Shown here in pieces: positions 46,151 to 56,860 of a stretch of DNA of 64,000 nucleotides. The notes beneath the pieces were generated by a model. The model did no database searches. It was not told where the DNA came from and was given only the letters and a program-made list of their open reading frames with translations. The position numbers were made by a program, and so were the translations under genes. The first letter of the stretch is position 1; every line of letters starts with the position of its first letter. Origin of the DNA: Culex pipiens pallens (lineage: Eukaryota; Arthropoda; Insecta; Diptera; Culicidae); assembly GCF_016801865.2 (NCBI RefSeq), contig NC_068937.1:15746595-15810594 (forward strand), given 5' to 3'.

Positions 46151-47370
46151 CAAATTGCTATTTTATTTCCACGCTGGACAATTGTTATCCAATCTATTTC
46201 CCACTGGAAATGGGCCACTAAACTTGATGCGATCCAAAATAAACATAATCTTTCCCTCTCTACAATGTGCAATTCCTCTTCTATTTTTTTTTTTCGATTC
46301 GACCAAAGCGGGGCATTGTGTGTCAATCGTACAAATTGCATTTCAATGTCCAACTCTTGGGGGCTCGGACTCTTTATTGATCCAAATTATTTTGTTGTTA
46401 GGTAATTTTCGAGGCAGTTGGAGGTCGCCTAACCCTTGGCTTTTCAAGTTGTTGTTATTGTTTATTGTTTTAGTTTCTCTAGTTTATTATTTTTACAGGT
46501 CCAATTTTTCTAGCGTCAAATCGGACGCTCTAAATGTTGCTTGTTCACAAGAGATTCATTGCCACAATGCGTTGCTCACAGTGCATTTTTTTAAAGAGTA
46601 ACCTTGTTCTTATAAAGAACCAGTCCATCTCGTCTCTAGATCCCAGACAATCCAACGAATGAATGAATTGAACAAAGTCTCTGAAATCACACTTGGACTA
46701 CCAAGCAGACAAAAAAATCATTTGGAGTAAACTTTTGAGAGTAAGATATTTAGAACAATTTTCAAGTATTTTATTTTTTTAAGCTCAGTAACCCAAGTGT
46801 CAAATCGGATGCATCCACGTGTTCCACCACCGTCAAGATCGACAATCGGGGCCAATCATGTGTAACGGCTCTTCTTTTTTTATTGTTGTCTATCCAGCTG
46901 TAGAGGTGGCACTGTGCCAGCAGTACCGGTGCTGCAATTACAGGTATAATGCTTCTCAGCTGCTGGCTGGGAATCAGGTGTGCCGTGTCGTCAAACCAGA
47001 TGATTGAAACGACGAATTGAAGCTCTGGCGGCTGATGCTGTGCACCCGATATGGAACGGAACATCAGCCGATGCAACACGTTAATCGATGTGCAGTTATT
47101 GGGTTGGCATTAATTGAACATGTTTTAAAAGTAAGCTATTAAAATATTGATTTCCCTTGATTGCCAATAACTGTAAATACTATTATTTAAAATTATGAAT
47201 AAAATAATAACTGAATATCGTGAACATCAGTTACCAATTTAGGGAATAGAATTCATGAACTTATGAAAATATCACGAAAACATGAATTAAATTTTCACAA
47301 ACTCATGAATCAAATATGATGTTTTTTTTTAATTTGATTTTTTTTAATAAAAAAAAGTCTTCTAATTTGA
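46151..47370. other. Single-copy stretch with one 148-codon frame
   Basis: The plus frame at 46155-46601 is the longest outside tandem repeats, but it is rich in Phe and Leu, passes through a T-run and matches no family I know. I consider it chance or a decayed exon. 46800-47090 has balanced composition; the antisense 102-codon frame there is likewise unrecognised. Confidence 0.3.
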
Positions 47371-48480
47371 ATGTCTTTCATCGATAGGAAAAAAAATTTC
47401 AGTTGCATAACAAATGTCAGTGGTCTGGCAACACTGTTAAAAAAATCAAGACACGAGAGACATTTTCAGTCAAGTTTCTATCCTTGCAATTTAGGTTTTT
47501 TGCATAAACAACCTTCTTTTTTACCTTCAACAACAACATCTTTGAACAGTGCTGCTAGATTAGGCCGATGCAAATATTTAAAAAAGTTTTTGTCCCTCGG
47601 CCCTGGCCGAGGTCAAGGGAGGGGGGGGGGCAAAAAAATAAAAAAATATAAAAATTTAAATAACAAGCCATAGTCTTCACATTTAAATGAAAAAAGTGTT
47701 TTAAAATGCATTTTACACTAGTTCAGTTGTTTTGCAATCATTAGTTTTCAAAAAATCTAAGATCTGACAAAAATAAAAATTGTATCGAAAAAAAAAAGAT
47801 TTTGCATCGAAAATTTTCAAAAAAATTTAAGATTTTTTAATAAACCCAAACATGCTAAAAATGACTTTAACAAGGCAGAAGAATGTATTTTAATTTGATT
47901 TCAGCTGGTTGCACTTGAATTTTCATTGAAATTTTAAAGTTTATTGTAAAATTTTTTTTTTGCCCCCTAATTTTTCGGGCCAATTTTGAAGGGGGGGTGA
48001 CAAAAACTTTTAAAAATATTTGTACCAGCCTTATGAAAAATATAGGTAAGAATTTTTAGTTCAACAACCAACGGAAATCTGATGCCAGAAAAAAAACATT
48101 TGTAAACTATCTATAAAATCTATAGCATTCAACCTAAAAAATTACACGATAACCCTGAAAAGTGTTGCCAGATCATAATGATTTATAAAGCAACGAAAGG
48201 GGGTTTCGACAATTCTATAATAGGGGGCGGCTTTGGAAATCATTTTCCAAAAATTTACAACATGCGCCCTTGAACACTAACGTTAAAAAATTGGGATGTT
48301 TGCTCATTTAACAGTGTTGCCAGATCAGCAAATTCCTAATTTTCTTTTTGAACCATGGAAAAATATTGTCTTTTTCTGTAACTTCCAGACTTTAACCAAA
48401 ATAGTTTTCAAGGAAAACTTAAATAAATCTCAATTTTGGAATTATTGGGATCTTGTTAGCAAAATTTGGTTTTATTTTTA
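47371..48480. repeat. Dispersed-repeat remnants
   Basis: 47690-47760 pairs with 3478-3530. 47876-48037 (TTTTTTTGCCCCCTAATTTT, TTTGTACCAGCCTTATGA) pairs with 24355-24535. CTGGCAACACTG / GTGTTGCCAGATCA motifs at 47415, 48165 and 48310 belong to the group also seen at 56.9-59.2 kb. A G-run lies at 47618-47630. Confidence 0.5.
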
Positions 48481-50061
48481 GTTTTAAGTTATAAATATGA
48501 AGAATTTTATGATTTTCTGATTTCTAGATCTCGATATCTTTTGATTTTCAAATGATTTTTTTGTAATTCTTAGATTTCTAGGTTATTTAAATTCTAGAGG
48601 ATTAAATTTTTAAATTTCTTAATGCTTAGATTTTAAAGATTACAAAATGTATAGATTTAGATTTTTCAATCTTCAGAGTTTTAGATTTTCAGACTTTCAT
48701 AGATTTTTTTAGTTTTTTGTATTTTTAGAGATTTAAATTAGACTTTAAGATTTATAATTTTCTATTCTTAGATTTTTAATTATTTAGATTTACGGATTCT
48801 ATGATTTTTAATTTTTGGATCTTTAGATTTGTCGATTCTTACACTTATTTTTAAATAAAGACACAAAGTATTGAGATATTAAAAATCATAAATTTAAAAG
48901 ATTTGAATTTTTAAAGAATTTTAAAGATTTTAAAGACTTTTCTAACATTCTAATGATTTTAAAAAATATAAGATTTTAAAAATAAATTGGATTTTAGATT
49001 CTTAGAATTTTTAAATTTTAGGTTTCCAGACTTTTTATATTTTTTTTAGTTTTATTTTTATATTTTTATATTCTTAAATTAATCAATAATTAGATTCAGA
49101 TTAACCGATTCTTTGATTTTTTTAGGAACTTTAGATTATTTGATTGTCACATTAAAAAAGTTTTTTTAAAGACACAAAGTATTGAGATATTAAAAGTCAT
49201 AAATTTAAACGATTTTAAAAATTTGATTTTTAAAGAATTTTAAAGATTTTAAAGACATTTCTTACATTTTAACGGTTTTAAAAAATATAAGATTTTAAAA
49301 ATAAATTGGTTTTTAGATTCTTAGAATTTTAAAATTTTTCAATCTTTATACACAGAAAAAAAATCATGGTAATATTACATCTGGGAAGGGGTACATCTTT
49401 TAATTTTACCACTTTTCTGTTGTAATGTCACTTTTTCAATCTAAATTGAGGTAAAATTAAATCATAAAAGAGGTAATATTCAACCTTCCAAAATTAAAGC
49501 TTCCAAATTTACATTATTTTTTTCTGTGTAGTTTTAGAATTCCAGCCTTTTTAATTTTTTTTGTTTTATTTTTATATTTTTAAATTAGTCAATAATTAGA
49601 TTCAGATTAACCGATTCTTTGATTTTTTTTTTATTTTTGAAACTTAAGATTATACTATTTTCACATTAAAAAAGTATTTTTTTAAACTTTTGAAAGATTT
49701 TAAGAATTTTAAAGATAATGAAATTTTCAAGTTTTTAAAGATATTAAAAAATATTAGATTTTCAAAATTCCAGAAATAATTTAAAAGATTTTCAGATGTT
49801 TGAATTTTTGATTCTTAGATTTTTTTGAATTTTAAAATTTTGGTCGGAGTTTGGACATTTATATTTTTATATTATATTTAGTTTTTGTATTTTTAGAAAA
49901 AAAAAGTAGACATGAAGAATCATAATTTTGTTTTACTTAGATTTGTTAATTTTTAGATTTTTAGGGTAACCGATTCTTTGATATTTAATTGCCAGATCTT
50001 TAGATTTTCCAACTCTTACATTAAAAAAAACTTTTTTGGTTATCTTTAGGTGTTGAAGTCA
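48481..50061 (+). repeat. Degenerate AGATTTTTA-like low-complexity region
   Basis: Diverged short units of AGATTTT/TTAGATT type fill the region, as the decayed flank of the clean 9-bp array that follows. Two long segments resemble each other (about 48840-49000 and 49140-49310), so part of it was duplicated after decay began. Confidence 0.6.
49351..49528. mobile_element. Complete 178-bp TA-flanked MITE
   Basis: The ends CACAGAAAAAAAAT and ATTTTTTTCTGTG, flanked by TA on both sides (49349-49350 and 49529-49530). Internal motifs GGTAATATTACATCTGGGAA, AATTGAGGTAAAATTA and TATTCAACCTTCC match the family at 26101-26315 in the opposite orientation. Confidence 0.8.
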
Positions 50062-50870
50062 TGCATTTTAAAGATTTTAAAGATTTTAAGAATTTTAAAG
50101 ATTTTAAAGATTTTGAAGATTTTAAAGATTTTAAAAATTTTAAAGATTTTAAAGATTTTAATGTTTTTAAAGATTTTAAAGATTTTAAAGATTTTAAAGA
50201 TTTTAAAGATTTTAAAGATTTTAAAGATTTTAAAGATTTTAAAGATTTTAAAGATTTTAAAGATTTTAAAGATTTTAAAGATTTTAAAGATTTTGAAGAT
50301 TTTAAAGATTTTAAAGATTTTAAAGATTTTAAAGATTTTAAAGATTTTAAAGATTTTAAAGATTTTAAAGATTTTAAAGATTTCAAAGATTTTAAAGATT
50401 TTAAAGATTTTAAAGATTTCAATGATTTTAAAGATTTTAAAGATTTTGAAGATTTTAAAGATTTTAAAGATTTTTAAAGGTCTTAAAGATTTTTAAGATT
50501 TTAAAGATTTTTAAGATTTTTAAGATTTTTAAGATTTTTAAGATTTTTAAGATTTTTAAGATTTTAAAGATTTTAAAGATTTTAAAGATTTTAAAGATTT
50601 TAAAGATTTTAAAGATTTTAAAGATTTTAAAGATTTTAAAGATTTTAAAGATTTTAAAGATTTTAAAGATTTTAAAGATTTTAAAGATTTTAAAGATTTT
50701 AAAGATTTTAAAGATTTTAAAGATTTTAAAGATTTTAAAGATTTTAAAGATTTTAAAGATTTTAAAGATTTTAAAGATTTTAAAGATTTTAAAGATTTTA
50801 AAGATTTTAAAGATTTTAAAGATTTTAAAGATTTTAAAGATTTTAAGTTAAAAGATTTTAAAGATTTTAA
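50062..50870 (+). repeat. 9-bp tandem array (GATTTTAAA)
   Basis: About 88 units. Block 1 (50068-50475) is regular GATTTTAAA with a few GAA, CAA or AAT changes. A short block (50478-50560) has the unit GATTTTTAA. Block 2 (50560-50845) is almost perfect. Because the unit is 9 bp all frames stay open, giving KDF, LKI and, on the minus strand, LKS peptides; these are not treated as coding. Confidence 0.95.
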
Positions 50871-51419
50871 ATTTTAAAGATTATAAAGGTTTTCAAGATT
50901 TGAAAGATTTGAAAGATTTTCGAGATTTTCAAGACTTTTAAGATGTTCAAGATTTGAAAGATTTTCAAGATTTTTTAAGATTTTCAAGATTTTAAGGATA
51001 TTTTATGTTTTTTTTAGGATTTTTTTTAAGATTTATAAGCATTGAAAAAAAGTGGTTTTCTTTAAAACAAAAACGTTTTTTTTTTATTCAATAATAACCA
51101 TTTTGATTAAGATTTGCTGATTTAAGAATTTTAGTTTTTTTTTACATTTTAGGATTTGAGATTTTTAGAATTTTTTATTTTAAGATACATGATATTTTGA
51201 TATTTTTAGATTTTAGGCTTAAGATTTTTAGATTTTAAAATATTTAGCTTTTTGATTTCCCATTTTTTTTATTTTGGTTTTTAGCTTAGATTTCAGGTTT
51301 TTAGGATTATATTATTTTTTTTGTCTCAACATTTTTTGCTTAAGTTTTTTTCAAGTAGATTTAGATTTTCAAATTTTAAGATTTGAAGGTTTTGAGATGT
51401 TCACATTTTTTGTTTTTAA
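50871..51419 (+). repeat. Degenerate downstream flank of the 9-bp array
   Basis: The units decay to GATTTGAAA, GATTTTCAA and AGATTTTTAG forms over about 500 bp. Confidence 0.55.
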
Positions 51420-52660
51420 GTGAATAGTTATCACATTACTTTCTCCGTGTATTCATCGGAAATGTGTGTGTGTGTCATCACACCACTTGTTGTATTCACT
51501 TGCTCCGTATCTGTAACGGTTTTCAGCCATCGTCATCCGGTGGTGATAGCTACCCTGGCTGCCTTGTTTGAATATCTCCCGGCTGATATCTCTATTGATT
51601 TTAATTAACGTTTAGCAGATATCACCGCTTTGCGCGCTTGCAATTATGGCGACCTAGCGATGCTATCGCGTACTAAGAGCAGATGAAACTGTTGCTTTTT
51701 TTATGAGGAGCCATTACACTGGATCACAAGAAATATTATTTTTATTTTGATGTTTGAAGTTTAAATCATAATTTTGAAAAATAATGCCTTATTTGCAAGA
51801 TTATCATTTTGAGGAATCAGTAAATTGCACACAATCTTGCATGCAAGTTTCGATCCCACTTTTCCATCGCAGGACTGTGTTGATCAATTTCCATCGTGCA
51901 TTGTTTTGCTGTTTCGAAATGTGCTTGTGAGCGTGTCTGTGTATGTGTGTGTTCGATCAATTAACAAATTAATCCACGCAGCCTTCCGATGCGCGGATCA
52001 TAATTGAAATAGTTTTCTTCCAATGGAATTTTAGCATGTGCTTTATCCCTGTTTTGCTCACCAGTTGTTTTTTTTTGTGTTTACGTGTTGAGGACCATAG
52101 ACAAGCGGATTGTTTTGGTTTAGATTTTTAACTGATAACTGTTTTGTGTTTTTAACCTTATCTAGATCACAAATTTTGACAGCTGTCAAAGCTGATAAAC
52201 TTCTCTAGTAAACTTGAAGCTGAACAATTTTGACAGCTGTCAATCTTGTAGGTTAGGAAATCTGACAGCTATGAGTGGTTTGTGATTTTTTTTTTGACAG
52301 ATCAAAATTAGAGTATTGTCTACTTGTCTGTGACGCTCACTTCCGTAGTGTTTTTGTTTTTTTCCACTATTTTTCCTTATAGGCAACTTTGCATTGTTAC
52401 GGCTGCGCTTTATGATGGATTAAGACGCAAGGTTGTTCGAACACGACTCTCGAGCAACAACAACAACAACAAAACCGTGCCGCCGCCATGATTGATATCG
52501 CGGTCTAGATAACGATGATTAACAAGAAGTGGCAGGTCCAGGTTCTTTCGCGGAAGAGCGGGGTTCGCTAGACTATGACTGTACCAAGGATTTTCGAGAT
52601 AAGATATCATTTCTTCCGGCGATAATTGGCGATGAGCTATCGTTGAGCGGACGTGTTGAG
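51420..52660. other. Single-copy stretch with TGACAGCTGTCA palindromes
   Basis: Balanced composition resumes. Two perfect TGACAGCTGTCA palindromes (52177-52188 and 52231-52242) and partial TGACAG copies (52263, 52293) lie together. On the minus strand, 52640-52410 reads a plausible protein-like frame (SPEEMISYLENPWYSHS, then LPLLVNHRYLDRD), but it is open at its 5' side only after a stop and unknown to me. Confidence 0.35.
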
Positions 52661-53454
52661 ATGATTAATTAGTGTACAGGTGTCGGAAGAAAGCTGGGCC
52701 TAGTCATGGTAGATTGAAGAGTTGTGAATCCCCAGTGAAAGAACTGACTCACGAGTAGAAATGAGCAACCCAAGATGACGGACTTTGGAATACCATCAAC
52801 GACGCTCCATAAATATCGACACGCGGAAGCAGCCTGAACCCCGTCAATATCTACGCCATTGAATTCATAAATTATACACAAACAATCCTCCCACGCGTCC
52901 GCGGATGACGCTGACGACCTACGACTCAATACCGTTGAGGTCGCGCAAACTGAAGAATTCTTCCACAACCCATTGTGAGGTTATGGACGCTGGGTATCGG
53001 GTAACGAACCCAATTTTACGACCGCTACCTCACTCAGAACAGAGAAAGATGGTCGTTATCTGGGAGCGTTCATCGCAACGCCAGACAAAGTCGTAAATCT
53101 TTCCAACACACTTCAGCGATGGTCACAAAGACCCCCGCGGATATTACTCATCGAATGGGGGAACTTCCCAGTGCGTTGCAGACATAAAGACGCTGCAGAT
53201 GCTGGGATCAACGTGGCGGCGTGGTCCGACGAAGAAAGTCGGAAGCGATTTGGAACTGGTGATACCGGAGTCCGGCGAGCGAGTTACCTCAGCTGTAACA
53301 GCAAAAAAGAGCGATCAGCTGAGGTCCAAGACACTTTCAACGGAGGTTTTCCACCATCTGGTGGTGAACGCTTCGTTGAAGGGTCGAATGTCAATTGTTG
53401 AACGTCCAGTAGAAAAACTTGAAGGACGTAGATCTTTAAGAATTGCTCAGTATA
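52661..53454. pseudogene. Possible degraded coding region before the 54-bp array
   Basis: About 800 bp of GC-balanced sequence unlike the surroundings has overlapping frames of 60-100 codons on both strands (plus 53199-53501; minus 52968-52669). No frame crosses the whole block and I recognise no domain. It might be the remains of a gene or retroelement, perhaps the one from which the 54-bp repeat arose, since the last 50 bp grade into repeat-like sequence. Confidence 0.25.
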
Positions 53455-54815
53455 GAGAAGGAATCCGCTATGAATTGCGTAGATCTTCCCGGACTATGTA
53501 GTATGAAGTTAAAGGAATCTGTCAGCAATTGCATAGATATTCCCGGACTATGTAGTATGAAGTATAAGGAATCTGTAAGTAATTGAATAGATCTTCCCGG
53601 ACTATGTAGTATGAAGTATAAGGAATCTGTTACCAACTGCATAGATCTTCCCGGACTATGTAGTATGAAGTATAAGGAATCTGTTAGCAATCGCATAGAT
53701 CTTCATGGAATATGTAGTGTGAAGTATAAGGAATCTGTTGGCAATTGCATAGATCTTCACGGAATTTGTAGTATGAAGCATAAGGAATCTGTTAGCAATT
53801 GCACAGATCATCCCGGACTATGTAGTATGAAGTATAAGAAATCTGTTACCAATTGCATAGATCTTCCCGGACTATGTAGTATGAAGTATAAGTAATCTGT
53901 TAGCAATCGCATAGATCTTCCCGGACTATGCAGTATGAAGTTAAAGGAATCTGTCAGCAATTGCATAGATATTCCCGGACTATGTAGTATGAAGTATAAG
54001 GAATCTGTAAGTAATTGAATAGATCTTCCCGGACTATGTAGTATGAAGTATAAGGAATCTGTTACCAACTGCATAGATCTTCCCGGACTATGTAGTATGA
54101 AGTATAAGGAATCTGTAAGTAATTGAATAGATCTTCCCGAACTATGTAGTATGAAGTATAAGGAATCTGTTACCAACTGCATAGATCTTCCCGGACTATG
54201 TAGTATGAAGTATAAGAAATCTGTTACCAATTGCATAGATCTTCCCGGACTATGTAGTATGAAGTATAAGGAATCCGTTAGCAATTGCATAGATCTTCCC
54301 GGAGTATTCAGTATGAAGTATACGGAATCTGTTAGCAATTGCATAGATCTTCCCGGACTAGGGGAAATATACCCATTTTAATCACACTAAGCCGTTCGAC
54401 CAATTCTCATCACTTTTACCGTTTTCCGCTATTAAATGATTATTTTCAGATGTATCAACAATGGAGAGTTGCTTGCCCACTTTGATTTGAGCTATTTATT
54501 ACTTTGGAACAGTCGAAAACACTTTATTTAAGCTGTAATTCATGATCAAAGTGCTGATAGGCCGATAATAGAAATAGGCTGAGAAAGGGTATAGTTCCCC
54601 TATGTAGTATGAAGTATAAGAAATCTGTTACCAATTGCATAGATCTTCCCCGACTATGTACTATGAAGTATAAGGAATCCGTTAGCAATTGCATAGATCT
54701 TCCCGGAGTATTCAGTATGAAGTATACGGAATCTGTTATCAATTGCATAGATCTTCCCGGACTTTGTTGTATGAAGTACAAGGAATCTGTTAGCAATTAC
54801 ATGGATCTTCCTGAA
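53455..54815 (+). repeat. 54-bp (18-codon) tandem array split by a MITE
   Basis: The unit GCATAGATCTTCCCGGACTA, TGTAGTATGAAGTATAAGGA, ATCTGTTAGCAATT recurs about 20 times at exactly 54-bp steps. As 54 is a multiple of three, frames persist: plus MKYKESVSNCIDLPGLCS and minus MQLLTDSLYFILHSPGRS (178 codons open at 54344-53808). Stops occur in some units on both strands (for example TGC to TGA in the GTAAGTAATTGA variant). A variant set (AAGTTAAAGG, then ATATTCCCGG, then GTAAGTAATTGAATAG) recurs 432 bp apart (53505 and 53937), equal to eight units. A three-unit set is repeated on either side of the MITE at 54361-54600. Confidence 0.93.
54361..54600. mobile_element. 240-bp TA-flanked MITE (GGGGAAATATACCC ends), copy 1
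   Basis: It interrupts a 54-bp unit between CCGGACTA and TGTAGTATG. The ends GGGGAAATATACCC and GGGTATAGTTCCCC are inverted repeats, and TA (54359-54360, 54601-54602) flanks both sides. The empty site is known from the neighbouring units. A second copy is at 63318-63556 in the opposite orientation. The TA target and short TIR suggest a Tc1/mariner-derived MITE. Confidence 0.92.
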
Positions 54816-55952
54816 CAATCACCAAATTTGAAAGTATTCTCGTTACAAAACTGCCAAATTACCCCTCGCAAACATCAACCCAACACCAGAAGTAAAAGCT
54901 CACTCTGTGTTGAGCCGCCCAACGGTAAGGGGCAAACACCCTTAAACTCTGCATCGCAGTTTTGTTTTGGGGTTTTTGTGCTTGTTTGACGTTCCGTAAC
55001 ACACTGGTGCGGTGTGGTGGTGGTGGCGCCGAGATCGACGCCGCTGCAATTTCTTCCGATGGAAAATGGGTTTCCCTTTATCGATGTGTTTGGTTAATCG
55101 ATTTGACATGGGTGAATCGATGTGGGCACGAACCACCTTAGCTGGTTGATGAGGGAGTTTGTTGACTGGGAAAGCCACGTGGAAAGTTTGGGATATTCAC
55201 CTGTTGATCGAATTGGAGTTTTTGATTTTTTTTTTTTAAGAATTCCTAGTTTTGATAGTCAACTCAAAAATCAAGAAACGTTGGCTCTAAGCGACCTTCC
55301 AAAGCTCCGACGTCACTTCAAAATAGCATTCGGAAATGGAAAATCAATTCCACAAAAGGGGTGCAGCAACAACAACAACAACTGTTCAGCATGATGACCC
55401 ACTATTTATGCAGCAGCACCGGCATTCGAATGCGACAAGGAAAGGGGCTTCAAGGAAGGACGTTGCACTATAAAAATAGAAACGGGCGTGGTCCGTCCAT
55501 AAATTACGCAGCAAAATGCTCAAACCTTAACCGAAGCAGGCCTTAAGTGTACCTCCTTGAAGCTTTGATGATTATGTCCAACCCCCCGTTCAATTCCTCA
55601 AAGGGTGACTCTGAAATCAATCGAACTGCGGATGATGCCGACGACGACTTCCCAATTACCCAAATAAGGGTACGAGCGAACGAGAACCGGGTTGACTGGA
55701 CGACCGTCAACCAGATCAGGCCGACAAAACAAACTCTCTGAAAGCTACCAGGCTTGTTTGGTTGGTTGTTTGTCGGCGTGACATTTACGGTGAGAATCCG
55801 TACTGCACTGATTTGCATTCGGTTGTGGAGTGAGAAACGACCTTAAAATGGTGGTGTGAACTTGACTTTTGTAGTCCGTTAGAAAATGTGGTAGGTTAAA
55901 TTGTACTAAAAAAACAACAACACATTGAAAATACTAAATAAGTATTTTTTAT
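54816..55952. other. Single-copy non-coding stretch
   Basis: Balanced composition, CAA repeats (55363-55381), a TATA-like CTATAAAAATAG at 55469-55480. The plus frame 55547-55741 (64 codons, including DDADDDFPITQIRVRANENR) looks protein-like but lacks splice or homology support. Confidence 0.3.
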
Positions 55953-56860
55953 GACAGTCTGGTAAACCTGTCTAAAGTTATGAGCACCTAAAAGAAATTT
56001 TCACTTTATAAATTTTATAAGCAATTGGTATTGACAGTCTGGTAACCCTATCTAAAGTTATGAGAAATTGAAAGAAATTTTCAACTTTATCAAATCATCA
56101 ATTTAATGAGTAATTGATATTGAAGATCTGGTAACCCTGTCTACAGTTATGAGGAATTTAATGAAATTTTCAACTTTATAAATTTAATAAGTAATTAATA
56201 TTCACAGTCTGGTAACTCAATCTAAAGTCATGAGAAATTCAAAGAAATTTTCAATTTTATAAATGTAATAAATAAATGATATTGACGGTCTGGTAACCCA
56301 GTCTTGATATTGACAGTCTGGTAAACCTATCCAAAGTATTGAGAAATTGAAAGAAATTTTCAACTTCATAAATTTAATAAGAAATCCATACTGACGATCT
56401 GGTAACCCTGTCCAAAGTTATGAGTACTTAAAAGAAATTTTCACTTTATAAATTTGATAATAAATTGATATTGACAGTCTGGTAACCCTATCTAAAGTTA
56501 TGAGAAATTGAAAAAAAATCAACTTTATAAACTTAATAAGTATTTGATATTGACGGTCTGGTAACCCTGTTAAGATTTATGAGCACATAAAACAAATTTT
56601 CAAATTTATAAATTTAATAAACAATTTATATTGACAGTATGGTAACCATTTCTAAAGTTATGAGCACCTAAAATAAATGATCTACTTTTAAAAATCTACT
56701 AGTAAATTATATTGAAGAGCTGGCAATCCGGTCTTAAGATATGAGCACTTAAAATAAATTTGCAACTTTATAAATTTGAAGAAGAATTATCGATATTGCA
56801 AGTCTTGTAACCCTGTTTAAAGTTATGTCCACTTAACGAAAACATTTAATTTCCATGAAG
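55953..56860 (+). repeat. 81-bp tandem array, about 11 diverged units
   Basis: The phrase GACAGTCTGGTAACCCTRTC recurs at 55953, 56033, 56122, 56203, 56284, 56312, 56393, 56473, 56552, 56633 and 56714. Steps are mostly 79-81 bp, with one of 89 and one partial unit of 28. Each unit continues AAAGTTATGAG, GAAATTTTCA.CTTTATAAA and TTAATAAGTAATTGATATT. The core resembles GATCTGACAACCCTATC / AAAGTTATAAGCACTTAA of the repeat at 41467-42150. Confidence 0.9.

Noticed and set aside
46155..46601. 148-codon plus-strand ORF
   Set aside because: Longest ORF outside arrays, but passes through a T-run, has Phe/Leu-rich composition, and shows no motif or splice support.
50021..50496. 133-148-codon ORFs reading KDF, LKI or LKS repeats
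   Set aside because: Pure translation of the 9-bp GATTTTAAA array; open in several frames on both strands.
55547..55741. 64-codon plus-strand ORF with DDADDDFPITQIRV
   Set aside because: Protein-like in places but short, isolated, with overlapping antisense frame and no splice or homology support; only a weak candidate exon.
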